A stretch of DNA of 19,800 nt. Source: an uncultured Clostridia bacterium. Lineage in GTDB: Bacteria; Bacillota; Clostridia; Lachnospirales; Anaerotignaceae. A program made the translations under genes and the position numbers. Position 1 is the first letter of the stretch. The number at the start of each line of letters is the position of its first letter. The notes under the pieces are model-generated. The model did not search any database. It had not been told where the DNA came from and worked only from the letters and a program-made list of their open reading frames with translations. Below, in pieces: positions 1 through 6,740 of the stretch. The stretch spans positions 1 to 19,800 of the forward strand of contig CAMQRG010000016.1 of assembly GCA_947036475.1 (NCBI GenBank), in the 5' to 3' direction.

Positions 1-8
1 ATATCTTT

Positions 9-239
9 CTAACCTCCTGTTGTCCCTTTTATACAGCATTCTATACATTTTCCAAAAATTTCATACCCATCCGCACCTGCGGCGTTTCTTTCGTTCAACT
101 TTACATCTATGGAATTTCTGTTTTGTTCCTTAACTAAGGCACAAAAAACTTTCTGCGCAGCGTCAGCCTCCTGAACACCCCGCAGTATCCCATTTCTGTA
201 ATCCAGATTTCTGCCAGCAGAAAATCCTGAAAACTCCAT
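9..239 (-). CDS. small hypothetical protein, 76 aa
   Basis: I do not recognise this protein. It is hydrophilic, has no membrane segment, and carries a cysteine-rich tail (two cysteines close together near residues 70-71, another at 67). A GTG at 248 would add three residues, but it lies only about 5 bases after the predicted transcription start, so I prefer the ATG at 239, preceded by a weak AGAAGTGG ribosome binding site. A good sigma-A-like promoter (260-288) lies directly upstream, and the hairpin behind spoIIIAH separates it from the sporulation operon. Its last codons (GGA GGT TAG) overlap an AGGAGG ribosome binding site aimed at the window edge, so another minus-strand gene begins at or beyond base 1. 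In related genomes an Asp23/Gls24 gene often follows spoIIIAH, but that gene is not visible here. The open frame could instead be the leader of that next gene. Confidence 0.45.
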   Translation of the reverse strand: MEFSGFSAGRNLDYRNGILRGVQEADAAQKVFCALVKEQNRNSIDVKLNERNAAGADGYEIFGKCIECCIKGTTGG

Positions 240-259
240 ATTTTCCACTTCTATCGAAT

Positions 260-288
260 ATTATAACAGAACTCACAAGCCAATGCAA
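260..288 (-). promoter_or_regulatory. sigma-A-like promoter of the small leftmost gene
   Basis: On the minus strand a TTGCAT -35 box (288-283) is separated by exactly 17 bases from a perfect TATAAT -10 box (265-260). The -10 is preceded by TGT, giving an extended -10. Predicted transcription start is near 253. Confidence 0.6.
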
Positions 289-312
289 ATAAATATACAT
301 CAAAATACATGC

Positions 313-345
313 GAAAAGCGGAAAAGAATTTCTTTTCCGCTTTTC
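313..345 (-). terminator. hairpin after spoIIIAH, probable terminator of the spoIIIA operon
   Basis: A perfect 15-base inverted repeat (313-327 with 331-345, three-base loop) starts 10 bases after the spoIIIAH stop codon. The arms contain GCGG cores and runs of A and T. Beyond the stem the minus-strand transcript reads GCATGTATTTTG, so the T tract is weak. The position still fits an operon end. Confidence 0.65.
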
Positions 346-354
346 AAACTTCCA

Positions 355-999
355 TTATTTCCCTTTTTTCAGGGTATTGATCCGAATTTGATCTGCCTCG
401 CAGCCCGTTTTCCGCTTTACGATGTCCTCGATCTGCGCAACCTCCGCATCTGTCAGCGTTTCCTTATCCACTACAACATCAACCGTCGCATCGTCGATGC
501 GGACATAAGCCTCCTGAAAACCCTTTGCCTCAATCATGGCTTCCGCCGCCGTTTCCTTTTCAATGCGCTCCTGAAGCTGCAACATGGTATCGCTGCATTT
601 ATCCTTTTGCTCCTGACTGACGTTTTCGTTATTCAGCATTTCCGTCAGAATGTCCTTCTGCTTTGCGCGGGACTGTTCTCTGTCCAGTTTTGCTTCTGCA
701 AAATACTGCCCGTCGGTCAGCCCGCCTTCCGCACTGACAAACACAGCCGCACCGTCCCCAGTCGTTTCCGCAATTTCTGCCTCCGCAGTAATCGGGTCAA
801 GTGCAAGTTCCTCCGCGTCCAAATCATCTGGCAGGGCAGAATAATCCACCAGCGCCGTAATATCACCTTCCTCCGTCAGCTGAAGCGCAGTTTTGTTGCT
901 CTGTGCGGAACGGCTCTCCTGAAAATTCAGATAGCCTGCCGCCGCAATCATCACCGCCAGCGCCGTTACAACCACCTGGTTCCTTTTAATGACAAACAT
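355..999 (-). CDS. spoIIIAH: stage III sporulation protein AH
   Basis: SpoIIIAH forms, with forespore SpoIIQ, the ring that spans the two membranes between mother cell and forespore and keeps late forespore gene expression going. The 214-residue product has one N-terminal membrane segment (about residues 8-24, VVVTALAVMIAAAGYLNF), a long charged linker, and a C-terminal YscJ/FliF-like ring domain (about 110-205) that ends in the typical pattern VDVVVDKETLTDAEVAQIEDIV. Length matches the family (about 215-220). The ATG at 999 has an AGGGGGA ribosome binding site about 9 bases upstream. It is the last gene of the spoIIIA operon, 14 bases after spoIIIAG, and is followed by a strong hairpin. Identity rests on domain layout and operon position, which agree. 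Confidence 0.93.
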   Translation of the reverse strand: MFVIKRNQVVVTALAVMIAAAGYLNFQESRSAQSNKTALQLTEEGDITALVDYSALPDDLDAEELALDPITAEAEIAETTGDGAAVFVSAEGGLTDGQYFAEAKLDREQSRAKQKDILTEMLNNENVSQEQKDKCSDTMLQLQERIEKETAAEAMIEAKGFQEAYVRIDDATVDVVVDKETLTDAEVAQIEDIVKRKTGCEADQIRINTLKKGK

Positions 1000-1013
1000 T
1001 TTGTTTTCCCCCT

Positions 1014-1577
1014 CTATTTCATTTTCAAAACCGCAATTTTATGAGCCGGCACGTCCAGCAGAGCCTGTGCCGCACTGTTCAGCGAAGCGCAGACTGCCGG
1101 ATTTCCGCCGCCCTCCGCCACGATTACAACGCCTTCTACCTTTGGCGATGCTTCCGAAAGCACAAGGGGCGAAAAGCTTCCTCTGCCGTCCTCCAGCATT
1201 ACAATGCTCGTTTCTGTCCGAAGGCTTTCGGATACCCTGCCGCTTTCTTCTCCCCTGCTTTCTTCCCTCTTTTCTTCCTGTGCCACCACCTTCTGCTCCG
1301 CCATACTGAATGTCAGCATCACCTCCACATTTCCCGCTCCTTCTATTCTGGAAAGAATCTGCGCCATTCTCTGTTCCAAATCCGCTTCTTTTTTATCAGA
1401 ATGGCTTTCTTCTTTCTCCTCCACAGGACGGGTTTCCGCCTGCTCCTTTTTTTCTGACGGGAAAAGGCTGTTTCCAGCTGCCAGCAGGAGTATGCCTGCC
1501 ATCAGTGCCAGCAAAGCGTTATTCCGCGTTTTCCTGTTTTCGGGACGGAATATGTTCCGCCAAAAATCCTTCTGCAT
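1014..1577 (-). CDS. spoIIIAG: stage III sporulation protein AG
   Basis: SpoIIIAG is a ring-forming component of the mother-cell SpoIIIA complex that lies in the intermembrane space during engulfment. The 187-residue protein has a basic N terminus (RPENRKTRNN), one membrane helix (about residues 21-37), a charged low-complexity linker rich in E and K, then the conserved ring-building fold (VEVMLTFSMAEQKVVA, EGVVIVAEGG and a final AHKIAVLKMK). I take the ATG at 1577 because the GAAGGG ribosome binding site has an 8-base spacing to it. An in-frame GTG three codons upstream touches that site and is unlikely as the start. The gene begins about 20 bases after spoIIIAF and ends 14 bases before spoIIIAH. 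Confidence 0.92.
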   Translation of the reverse strand: MQKDFWRNIFRPENRKTRNNALLALMAGILLLAAGNSLFPSEKKEQAETRPVEEKEESHSDKKEADLEQRMAQILSRIEGAGNVEVMLTFSMAEQKVVAQEEKREESRGEESGRVSESLRTETSIVMLEDGRGSFSPLVLSEASPKVEGVVIVAEGGGNPAVCASLNSAAQALLDVPAHKIAVLKMK

Positions 1578-1596
1578 TTTTCTCACCCTTCTTTTG

Positions 1597-2100
1597 TCAA
1601 TTCACAGCCTGAACGCTGTCCTCCGACATGCCGTAGCGTTTTGCCGCGTATTTCTGTACCTCCTGCGCATCTGCCTCTCCGCAGCCCACAGAAAAGGATT
1701 GCAGAGCGCCGTAGTCCCCGTCCTCCGCGTCCCTGCAAAATTCCGCCTCCACCCATTCAATCTGCGGAAATTTCTTTTGCAGGTCCCGCGTCAGTTCTTC
1801 CTCCAAAAGCGTCTGATATGTATGTTCCAGCCGTTCCTGTTCCATTTCCCGGTAGTCCTCGTCGGTATGGAATGCCCGTTCCAGCCGGATACTCTGCCGC
1901 AGCGGCGAAAGGCTGATTTCTCCCTGCCTTACGCCGAACAGCCGCAGAAATGGGCTCAGCGCGGCTGTCAGTATCAGAACGCCGAGCACCAGTTCCACAT
2001 ATCTGCGGTGATTTCCCTCCGGCATCAGGATTTCCGCCATAGCGGAAAAAATGGTCAAAGCCGTTATAGTTTTTATATATGCGGTAAAAGCCTCCATCAT
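1597..2100 (-). CDS. spoIIIAF: stage III sporulation protein AF
   Basis: SpoIIIAF is a membrane protein of the SpoIIIA channel. The 167-residue product starts MMEAFTAYIKTITALTIFSA and has two N-terminal membrane helices (about 5-25 and 35-55) separated by MPEGNHRRYVE, a typical family pattern, followed by a soluble C-terminal domain. The start at 2100 is supported by a GGAGGG ribosome binding site 8 bases upstream. The open frame runs 12 codons further upstream, but those codons lie in the binding site and in the end of the inverted-repeat element at 2122-2296, so they are not likely to be translated. The gap from spoIIIAE is 194 bases, whereas the other genes of this operon are 9-32 bases apart or overlap. 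Confidence 0.92.
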   Translation of the reverse strand: MMEAFTAYIKTITALTIFSAMAEILMPEGNHRRYVELVLGVLILTAALSPFLRLFGVRQGEISLSPLRQSIRLERAFHTDEDYREMEQERLEHTYQTLLEEELTRDLQKKFPQIEWVEAEFCRDAEDGDYGALQSFSVGCGEADAQEVQKYAAKRYGMSEDSVQAVN

Positions 2101-2121
2101 TCCTTTTTCCCTCCGAATCCC

Positions 2122-2296
2122 AGGCAGTGTTGTCATAAGTCATGCATACCTTCGCCTGACAAGAGGATACACGCTTGTTAAGCGAAGGTACGTATTTTCT
2201 TGCATAATTGGGGCGGATTTCAGGCAAGAATTTATAAAGAAAAAGCCACAAAATTTGCCGGAAAGGCGTGTACAGATACTTGTGACGACACTGCCT
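2122..2296. mobile_element. MITE-like element with terminal inverted repeats between spoIIIAE and spoIIIAF
   Basis: Both ends carry the same sequence in inverted orientation: GGCAGTGTTGTCATAAGT reading inward from 2123, and GGCAGTGTCGTCACAAGT reading inward from 2295 on the other strand (16 of 18 identical, both differences transitions). One further base on each side also matches (A at 2122, T at 2296). The 173-175-base interior has no credible open frame and contains two further inverted repeats (2147-2190 and 2197-2230). This fits a non-autonomous transposable element or an internally deleted insertion sequence. I cannot name the family and I see no clear target-site duplication. The insertion lies exactly at the spoIIIAE stop codon and just ahead of the spoIIIAF ribosome binding site, so both genes stay intact. 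A conserved intra-operon RNA structure is the alternative. Confidence 0.6.
2147..2190 (-). repeat. long imperfect hairpin inside the spoIIIAE-AF spacer
   Basis: TACCTTCGC (2147-2155) is complementary to GCGAAGGTA (2182-2190). After one mismatch, seven more positions pair (2157-2163 with 2174-2180, one of them wobble), leaving a 10-base loop. It lies within the terminal-repeat element. The transcript has no T tract after the stem, so it is not a classical terminator, but it could slow transcription or protect RNA ends between spoIIIAE and spoIIIAF. Confidence 0.6.
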
Positions 2297-3419
2297 AAAG
2301 CCCTCCCAGCAGCAACAGGGCGGAAAACAGAAACATTCCCTCTCCCAGAACAATAACCCCCAGCAGAAGGGCGGTATATTCCCCCGCCGCTGCAATACAT
2401 TCCACCAGTCTTTCTTCACAGATAAACTCCGCCGCTGCCGCCGTCACCTGAAACACAAGCAGTATCACAAGCATTTTGACCACCAAAGGAATACAGAGCA
2501 GGAGCAGGAACACAGCCGCCGCAACCAGCGTTCCGCTGCGCAGCGTGCCTGCCACAGCTGCCGCCGTTTCCACCGCGCCGCCCATGACATTCCCCACCAC
2601 CGGAACAGAATTGACCGCAATCCTTGCTGTTCTGGCTGCCAGCCCATTCATTGCCCCGCCGCCAATTTTCTGTAAGGATATCAGAAGCATGAACAACATT
2701 GCCGCGCCCTTCATGCCCCATGCAAGACATTGCCGCAGCAGCTTCGCAAACCGTCCCAGTATGGCTTTTTCCGAAATATGGTCTGCAAGTTCCAGAGAAA
2801 CTGCCAGCAGTATAGCAGGAACGAGTATGTAGCTGACCGCAAAGGAAAGTGCCGCCGAACCGCCCATCAGCACAGGTCCCATCATAGCGGTCTGCGTGAA
2901 ATTACCAGAAGTCGCCGAAAGGACGAGGAATATAGGCAGCATTGCTTCATAAACCTTGCAAATTCCGCTTATCCTCTCCACAACGCTTTGCGAAATGCTG
3001 TGAAACGAAGATAAAATCACCACAACAAGCACCATATAGCAGAGATAAAAGCCCATCTCCCCCACAGACTTCCCCTGAAACGAGCTGTTCAGCTGTTTCA
3101 GTACCGCACTCAGCACCACGACAAGCACTAGCTGCGCCAAAAGCCTGCCCTGTATGCGGAATTCGCCAAAAGCCGCCTCCGCCAGTTCCTCCCCAAAATC
3201 TTCAAAGGAAAAATCAAACGCCCCTGTCAAGATATCCCGAAGCAGTTTCCCGAAGCCCTGTTCCGGCTCCAATCCCTCTGCTGCCCTGTCCACCGCTTCG
3301 ACCTCCAGCCGCTGCAGTTCTTCCTGCAAAAGCTCGTCCATTTCGGCAGCAAAAACACTCTGCGGAAATGGCAGCAGGAACGCAAACAGCAGAATAGCCG
3401 CGCATATCACTTTTTTCAT
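2295..3419 (-). CDS. spoIIIAE: stage III sporulation protein AE
   Basis: SpoIIIAE is the large polytopic membrane protein of the SpoIIIA complex. The 374-residue product has a signal peptide (about residues 1-24, MKKVICAAILLFAFLLPF ending in SVFAA), a soluble helical region, then about seven or eight hydrophobic helices from residue 80 to the end. Length matches the family (about 375-400). The ATG at 3419 has a GGAGGG ribosome binding site 7 bases upstream and is the one that starts the signal peptide. The open frame continues 12 codons upstream without support. The stop codon at 2297-2295 overlaps the end of the terminal-repeat element, so the last codon or stop may derive from the insertion. 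The C terminus (FLFSALLLLGGL) still looks normal. Confidence 0.93.
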   Translation of the reverse strand: MKKVICAAILLFAFLLPFPQSVFAAEMDELLQEELQRLEVEAVDRAAEGLEPEQGFGKLLRDILTGAFDFSFEDFGEELAEAAFGEFRIQGRLLAQLVLVVVLSAVLKQLNSSFQGKSVGEMGFYLCYMVLVVVILSSFHSISQSVVERISGICKVYEAMLPIFLVLSATSGNFTQTAMMGPVLMGGSAALSFAVSYILVPAILLAVSLELADHISEKAILGRFAKLLRQCLAWGMKGAAMLFMLLISLQKIGGGAMNGLAARTARIAVNSVPVVGNVMGGAVETAAAVAGTLRSGTLVAAAVFLLLLCIPLVVKMLVILLVFQVTAAAAEFICEERLVECIAAAGEYTALLLGVIVLGEGMFLFSALLLLGGL

Positions 3420-3451
3420 ATGTATCCCTCCAAAGTCTGCTTTTGTTCTGC

Positions 3452-3835
3452 TCAAAATAAGTTCATTACCATTTCCAGCAAAGCCGTCAGCACAGGCATT
3501 GCCGCCGCCATCATGAGTATTTTCCCAGCCAGCTCAATCTTGCTGCCGATTGCCGTTTCCCCTGCGTCCACACATAGCTGAGACCCGAACTGCGTCAGAT
3601 ACGCAATACCAATCACACGCAGAACCACTGCGAAATACCCGCTGCCGACGCCTGCCCGCTCTGCCGTTTCCCGCAGCATCTGCAACAGTCCCTCCAAGTA
3701 GCCGCAGACCATAAAAAAGATGAGTACACCTGTCACAACTGACAGCAGGAGCGCGAACTGAGGGCTTTCTTTTTTCAGCACCACCGCCAGAGATGTGCCG
3801 ACCAGTCCCAGTGCGATGATTCTTCCAATCTCCAT
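3452..3835 (-). CDS. spoIIIAD: stage III sporulation protein AD
   Basis: SpoIIIAD is a small polytopic membrane protein of the SpoIIIA channel. The 127-residue product has hydrophobic segments at about residues 5-20, 27-50, 65-85 and 100-125, with the family-typical MEIGRIIALGLVGTSLAVVLKKESPQFA start. The ATG at 3835 is chosen because it matches the usual family length and follows an AGGGGG-type site. An upstream extension of 15 residues would overlap spoIIIAC and has no support. It starts 13 bases after the spoIIIAC stop and ends 32 bases before spoIIIAE. SpoIIIAC and SpoIIIAD share similar folds and are thought to sit together in the membrane. Confidence 0.92.
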   Translation of the reverse strand: MEIGRIIALGLVGTSLAVVLKKESPQFALLLSVVTGVLIFFMVCGYLEGLLQMLRETAERAGVGSGYFAVVLRVIGIAYLTQFGSQLCVDAGETAIGSKIELAGKILMMAAAMPVLTALLEMVMNLF

Positions 3836-3848
3836 ATACCCCGCCCCC

Positions 3849-4043
3849 TCATAACTGGAACAGCGTCTGCACCGTTTCAAACAGCGTACTGATATATTGA
3901 ATGACCCAGAACAGCACGACTACCAGTCCTGCAAGCGTTGTCATTGTTGCCTGTTCCTCCCGTCCGGCGCGTATCAGAACCTGATTGAGCACTGCCACCA
4001 GTATCCCTACCGCCGCAATCCGAAATACAATATTGATTTCCAT
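3849..4043 (-). CDS. spoIIIAC: stage III sporulation protein AC
   Basis: This 64-residue membrane protein has two hydrophobic helices (about residues 6-24 and 33-52) around a short charged loop (RAGREEQATMTT), the standard SpoIIIAC pattern and length (64-68). The ATG at 4043 follows a GGGAGGGAAGG ribosome binding site. It lies between spoIIIAB (18 bases upstream) and spoIIIAD (13 bases downstream), the canonical order. It contributes to the membrane base of the channel. Confidence 0.92.
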   Translation of the reverse strand: MEINIVFRIAAVGILVAVLNQVLIRAGREEQATMTTLAGLVVVLFWVIQYISTLFETVQTLFQL

Positions 4044-4061
4044 ACCTTCCCTCCCAGCTTT

Positions 4062-4589
4062 TTACAGCAGCACTGTTACTAGCATAAGACCACTCAAAAT
4101 ACCCATGCCGTAATACAGACGCCCGTTTTTATCCAGCCGCCGTCTGCCCTGCTCCTGTGCACTTTCCAGATAGCGCAGAAACAGACGAATGCTGTTTTTC
4201 TGCTGTTCCTTATCCAAAAAACCCAATGTTTTGCCAAAAAGCAGGAGTGCGTCCATATCTTCCTGCCGGAAAAAGGTTTCCTTCCGCCCTGCCTGCCAGA
4301 CTTCTGCCCATATTTCCTCTGCCGAAACACCCTCCCGTCGTGCCATTCGTTCTGCTGCCTGCCGAAAGACTTCACCCGCAGTCCCTTCCATTTTCCAGCC
4401 CACACTTTCCAGCACCTCCGGCAGCGGGGCAGAGAGATAGGCAATCTGTCCTTCCAACAGCAGTACGCCCCGTTCCAGCCCCTCCAAATCCCGCAGACGA
4501 TATTTTTCCCGCGCCGCAAGGGTTGCCCCTGTCCAGACAGTCGAACCCATAATAAGGAGTATCCCTGCCATATGGAAAATCAGTTCCAT
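4062..4589 (-). CDS. spoIIIAB: stage III sporulation protein AB
   Basis: SpoIIIAB resembles type II secretion GspF/pilus inner-membrane proteins and is thought to work with the ATPase SpoIIIAA. The 175-residue product has an N-terminal membrane helix (about 4-24), a long soluble helical domain with the LRDLEGLERGVLLLEGQIAYLSAPLPEVLE motif (about 32-62) typical of the family, and a C-terminal helix (LYYGMGILSGLMLVTVLL). I take the ATG at 4589, which overlaps the end of spoIIIAA and follows an AGGGGGG site 9 bases upstream. A TTG at 4610 is the only alternative. The overlap with spoIIIAA suggests translational coupling of the two partners. Confidence 0.92.
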   Translation of the reverse strand: MELIFHMAGILLIMGSTVWTGATLAAREKYRLRDLEGLERGVLLLEGQIAYLSAPLPEVLESVGWKMEGTAGEVFRQAAERMARREGVSAEEIWAEVWQAGRKETFFRQEDMDALLLFGKTLGFLDKEQQKNSIRLFLRYLESAQEQGRRRLDKNGRLYYGMGILSGLMLVTVLL

Positions 4590-5545
4590 TCCGCGCCGCC
4601 CCCCTTCCAAAGCACTTCCTTACTGCCGTTCCGTATCTCCTCGATTGTGCCTGTTCCCCTTCTGCGGGAAAGGAACACATACCGTTCAAATATCCCCTTT
4701 TCCACCAGCTCCCGCAGGTATGGCCGAGTCTGTAAATCCTCCATATCCCTGCCGTGTACGGTGGAAATCAGCTTTACACCCGCATTCAGCACTTCCTCTG
4801 CTGCCCGCATATCCTCCGCGCGCCCCAGTTCATCCGCCGCGATGACCTCGGGGGACATACTCCGCAATAGAAGCAGCATACCACTCGCTTTCGGGCAGCC
4901 CTCCAAAATATCTGCACAGGGTCCTAAATCCATCTGCGGCACGCCGTCCCAAAGCGGCGCAATCTCCCCACGCTCGTCCACAATGCCTACCGTCAGCTGT
5001 CTGCCACCCTCGCCGCTGCTCAGGCTGCGAATGATATCCCGCAGAAGCGTTGTTTTCCCACACCCCGGCGGGGAAACAATCAGGGTATGGCAGAATGTTC
5101 CATCTTCCATCAGAAACGGAAGTATTTTGGACGCACAGCCCTTGATTTCCCGTGCGATGCGGATATTCAGAGCGTTAATCTGCCGGAGCGTGCGAATTTC
5201 TCCGCCTTCCAGCACAGCTTTGCCGCAGAATCCGACCCTATGCCCGCCCTCTATGGTCAGATAGCCCTGCCGGAGTTCCTCCTCGAATGCATACAGTGAA
5301 TATGCACTTAGCAGGGATACCGTTTCCTGTATGTCCGCCTTGGAAATGCGGATACAGCCCTCCGATGATTCCGCAGGCACGCCGTCCTGCCGCAGAAAAC
5401 GGACGCCATTTTCTCCCTTCAGCAAAAGCGGCTGTCCGCATCGCAGGCGTATTTCCTGCAGATTCAGCTTTTCCAGTTTTTCTTTCTCCAGCCCCCGTCC
5501 CCGCATCCGCCTGGGCAGTGCATTCCAAACTGCGTCAATACTCAT
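4580..5545 (-). CDS. spoIIIAA: stage III sporulation protein AA, secretion-type ATPase
   Basis: SpoIIIAA is the cytoplasmic ATPase of the SpoIIIA complex, related to type II/IV secretion ATPases. The 321-residue product carries a P-loop SPPGCGKTT (K164), the VDERGEIAPLWDG motif (about 189-201), the invariant D/E-rich DELG (238-241, Walker B-like) and a later STVHGRD segment. Length is normal for the family. The ATG at 5545 is preceded by AAGGAG about 11 bases upstream. It is the first gene of the eight-gene operon and overlaps spoIIIAB by 10 bases (ATGGAACTGA). The operon is under mother-cell sigma-E control in Bacillus. I looked for a sigma-E promoter upstream and found none that I trust. 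Confidence 0.94.
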   Translation of the reverse strand: MSIDAVWNALPRRMRGRGLEKEKLEKLNLQEIRLRCGQPLLLKGENGVRFLRQDGVPAESSEGCIRISKADIQETVSLLSAYSLYAFEEELRQGYLTIEGGHRVGFCGKAVLEGGEIRTLRQINALNIRIAREIKGCASKILPFLMEDGTFCHTLIVSPPGCGKTTLLRDIIRSLSSGEGGRQLTVGIVDERGEIAPLWDGVPQMDLGPCADILEGCPKASGMLLLLRSMSPEVIAADELGRAEDMRAAEEVLNAGVKLISTVHGRDMEDLQTRPYLRELVEKGIFERYVFLSRRRGTGTIEEIRNGSKEVLWKGGGAEWN

Positions 5546-5963
5546 GACCTGTCCAACTCCTTTTGTTTCATATTATGTTTGAGATTCGGAAACATGCAAA
5601 ATAATTCCCCGCATACATTTGCCAGAACTCCCTTGAAATATTGTTTTATCGCGAAAATATAACGCTGTTTTTCGCTTTTTTCTTATTTTCGATAATTTTT
5701 TATTAAAATAGTCTTTACTTTTTCACATTTTGTGATATAATAATTTCATTCACTTTATTTTGCATGTTTGCACTATATACTTTACTTATGCTCTGCTTAT
5801 ATTTTTAGCTTCACATTGTAAAAATTTTATTTTGTAACAGACAACCGGAAAACTCTCTGCAGCAGACCAAGCAAGCGGTACCTTTGTACGATCGTGTTTG
5901 ATTTTTTGTTTGAGTGTTTTTCTTATGTCTATACTTTTCAGATTTGAAGGGGGACAAGCTCAA
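5546..5963. other. divergent AT-rich intergenic region between spoIIIAA and the LytTR gene
   Basis: These 418 bases hold the 5' regions of two divergent units. Visible contents are a sigma-A-like promoter for the plus strand (5714-5741), the TCACATTTTGTGA inverted repeat inside it, and a weak hairpin (GCGAAAA at 5651-5657 with TTTTCGC at 5669-5675) followed by a T-rich run. The LytTR gene would have a leader of about 215 bases. I see no credible open frame here. Confidence 0.6.
5714..5741 (+). promoter_or_regulatory. putative promoter of the LytTR gene with overlapping inverted repeat
   Basis: TTTACT (5714-5719) and a perfect TATAAT (5736-5741) are 16 bases apart. The spacer holds TCACA-TTT-TGTGA (5723-5735), a 13-base inverted repeat placed where a repressor would block RNA polymerase. 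The start codon lies about 215 bases downstream, so another promoter nearer the gene is possible. Confidence 0.4.
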
Positions 5964-6707
5964 ATGTTTACGATGTTGTTTTCAAATTTTCCTGAAGCGA
6001 TCAAAAAAGAAGTAAAAGATATTTGCATAAACTGCAGCCAAAATCTGATTTTAGAAGAAAATGCATGGGAAAACATACAGCCTCTTTTGGATTCCTGTTC
6101 CATTGACTGTTTTCTGTTCTGGCTGGATGAGAATTATTCCGCAACGAACCGAATCATTTCCCGCATACGCCAGAAAAAGAAGTACCAGCATACACCTATG
6201 CTGTTTTTTTCATTCAAAATCGAATATCTGCTTTCTGCGTTTGTGCTTTGGAAGTCCTGCGAATTTTTCTTCTGTCCGCTTCGGAACGAGAAAAAAGAGG
6301 AACTGGCTGCTTTAATCCAGCATTATGACGAAATGTACCAAAAAATTCATTTTGATACTGCATTCCACTGCAATATCAGTACATCAAAGGAGATTTTCAG
6401 CATACCTTACTGCGATATCCTTTTTGTGGAAAGTACAATGAAAAAATCTGTACTGCATACCAAAACAGGAACACATACACTGCCCATACCGCTCTACCGG
6501 GTGCGGGAACGGCTGCCTGCAAGCTTTTTTGTGCAGACACACCGCTCCTTTATCGTCAATACGAAAAACATTGCCGCGATTGATAAATCCAAAGACCCTT
6601 GGGTTGTTACCTTTTTCGACTCAAAAAAATACGCTTATATCAGCCGCAATTACAAAAAAGAGGTTCCGCTGATGTTTCCGGAAATGCTGGACTGTCAATC
6701 GAATTGA
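5964..6707 (+). CDS. LytTR-family DNA-binding regulator with degenerate receiver-like N terminus
   Basis: The C-terminal part (about residues 140-234 of 247) is a LytTR DNA-binding domain: YCDILFVEST, then ERLPASFFVQTHRSFIVNTKNI, the diagnostic HRS-IVN signature, and a final YISRNYKKEV. The N-terminal part alternates helices and strands like a response-regulator receiver (DCFLFWLDENY, TPMLFFSF, CEFFFCPL), but it lacks a convincing acidic pocket and the usual lysine-proline pair, so phosphorylation is doubtful. I chose the ATG at 5964 because AAGGGGGA lies 9-10 bases before it. The open frame starts at a TTG at 5898, with another ATG at 5925, both without a binding site. No histidine kinase is adjacent, so this looks like an orphan regulator. 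It may control its own gene or the esterase gene 69 bases downstream (inference). Confidence 0.8.
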   Translation: MFTMLFSNFPEAIKKEVKDICINCSQNLILEENAWENIQPLLDSCSIDCFLFWLDENYSATNRIISRIRQKKKYQHTPMLFFSFKIEYLLSAFVLWKSCEFFFCPLRNEKKEELAALIQHYDEMYQKIHFDTAFHCNISTSKEIFSIPYCDILFVESTMKKSVLHTKTGTHTLPIPLYRVRERLPASFFVQTHRSFIVNTKNIAAIDKSKDPWVVTFFDSKKYAYISRNYKKEVPLMFPEMLDCQSN

Positions 6708-6732
6708 CTTTCCGCTCATCCCCCTCTAAAAT
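6704..6732 (+). promoter_or_regulatory. strong sigma-A-like promoter of the SGNH hydrolase gene
   Basis: TTGACT (6704-6709) and TAAAAT (6727-6732) are exactly 17 bases apart, each matching the consensus at five of six positions. The -35 box overlaps the stop codon of the LytTR gene. Predicted start is near 6739. Confidence 0.65.
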
Positions 6733-6740
6733 AGAAGAAC

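Noticed and set aside
283..1044. 253-codon plus-strand open frame
   Set aside because: Antisense to spoIIIAH and crossing its terminator; no family pattern.
1204..2181. 325-codon plus-strand open frame
   Set aside because: It lies antisense across spoIIIAG and spoIIIAF, is serine-proline-rich low-complexity sequence, and has no ribosome binding site. It is a shadow of the GC-rich real genes.
5546..5660. Possible sigma-E promoter for spoIIIAA (CAATATT near 5640; CATAATAT near 5570)
   Set aside because: Sigma-E control is expected from family knowledge, but no -35/-10 pair with the right spacing is present; each candidate lacks a partner.
5651..5680. Hairpin followed by T run, terminator-like on the plus strand
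   Set aside because: Only a 7-base AT-rich stem with an 11-base loop, and no plus-strand gene upstream to end.
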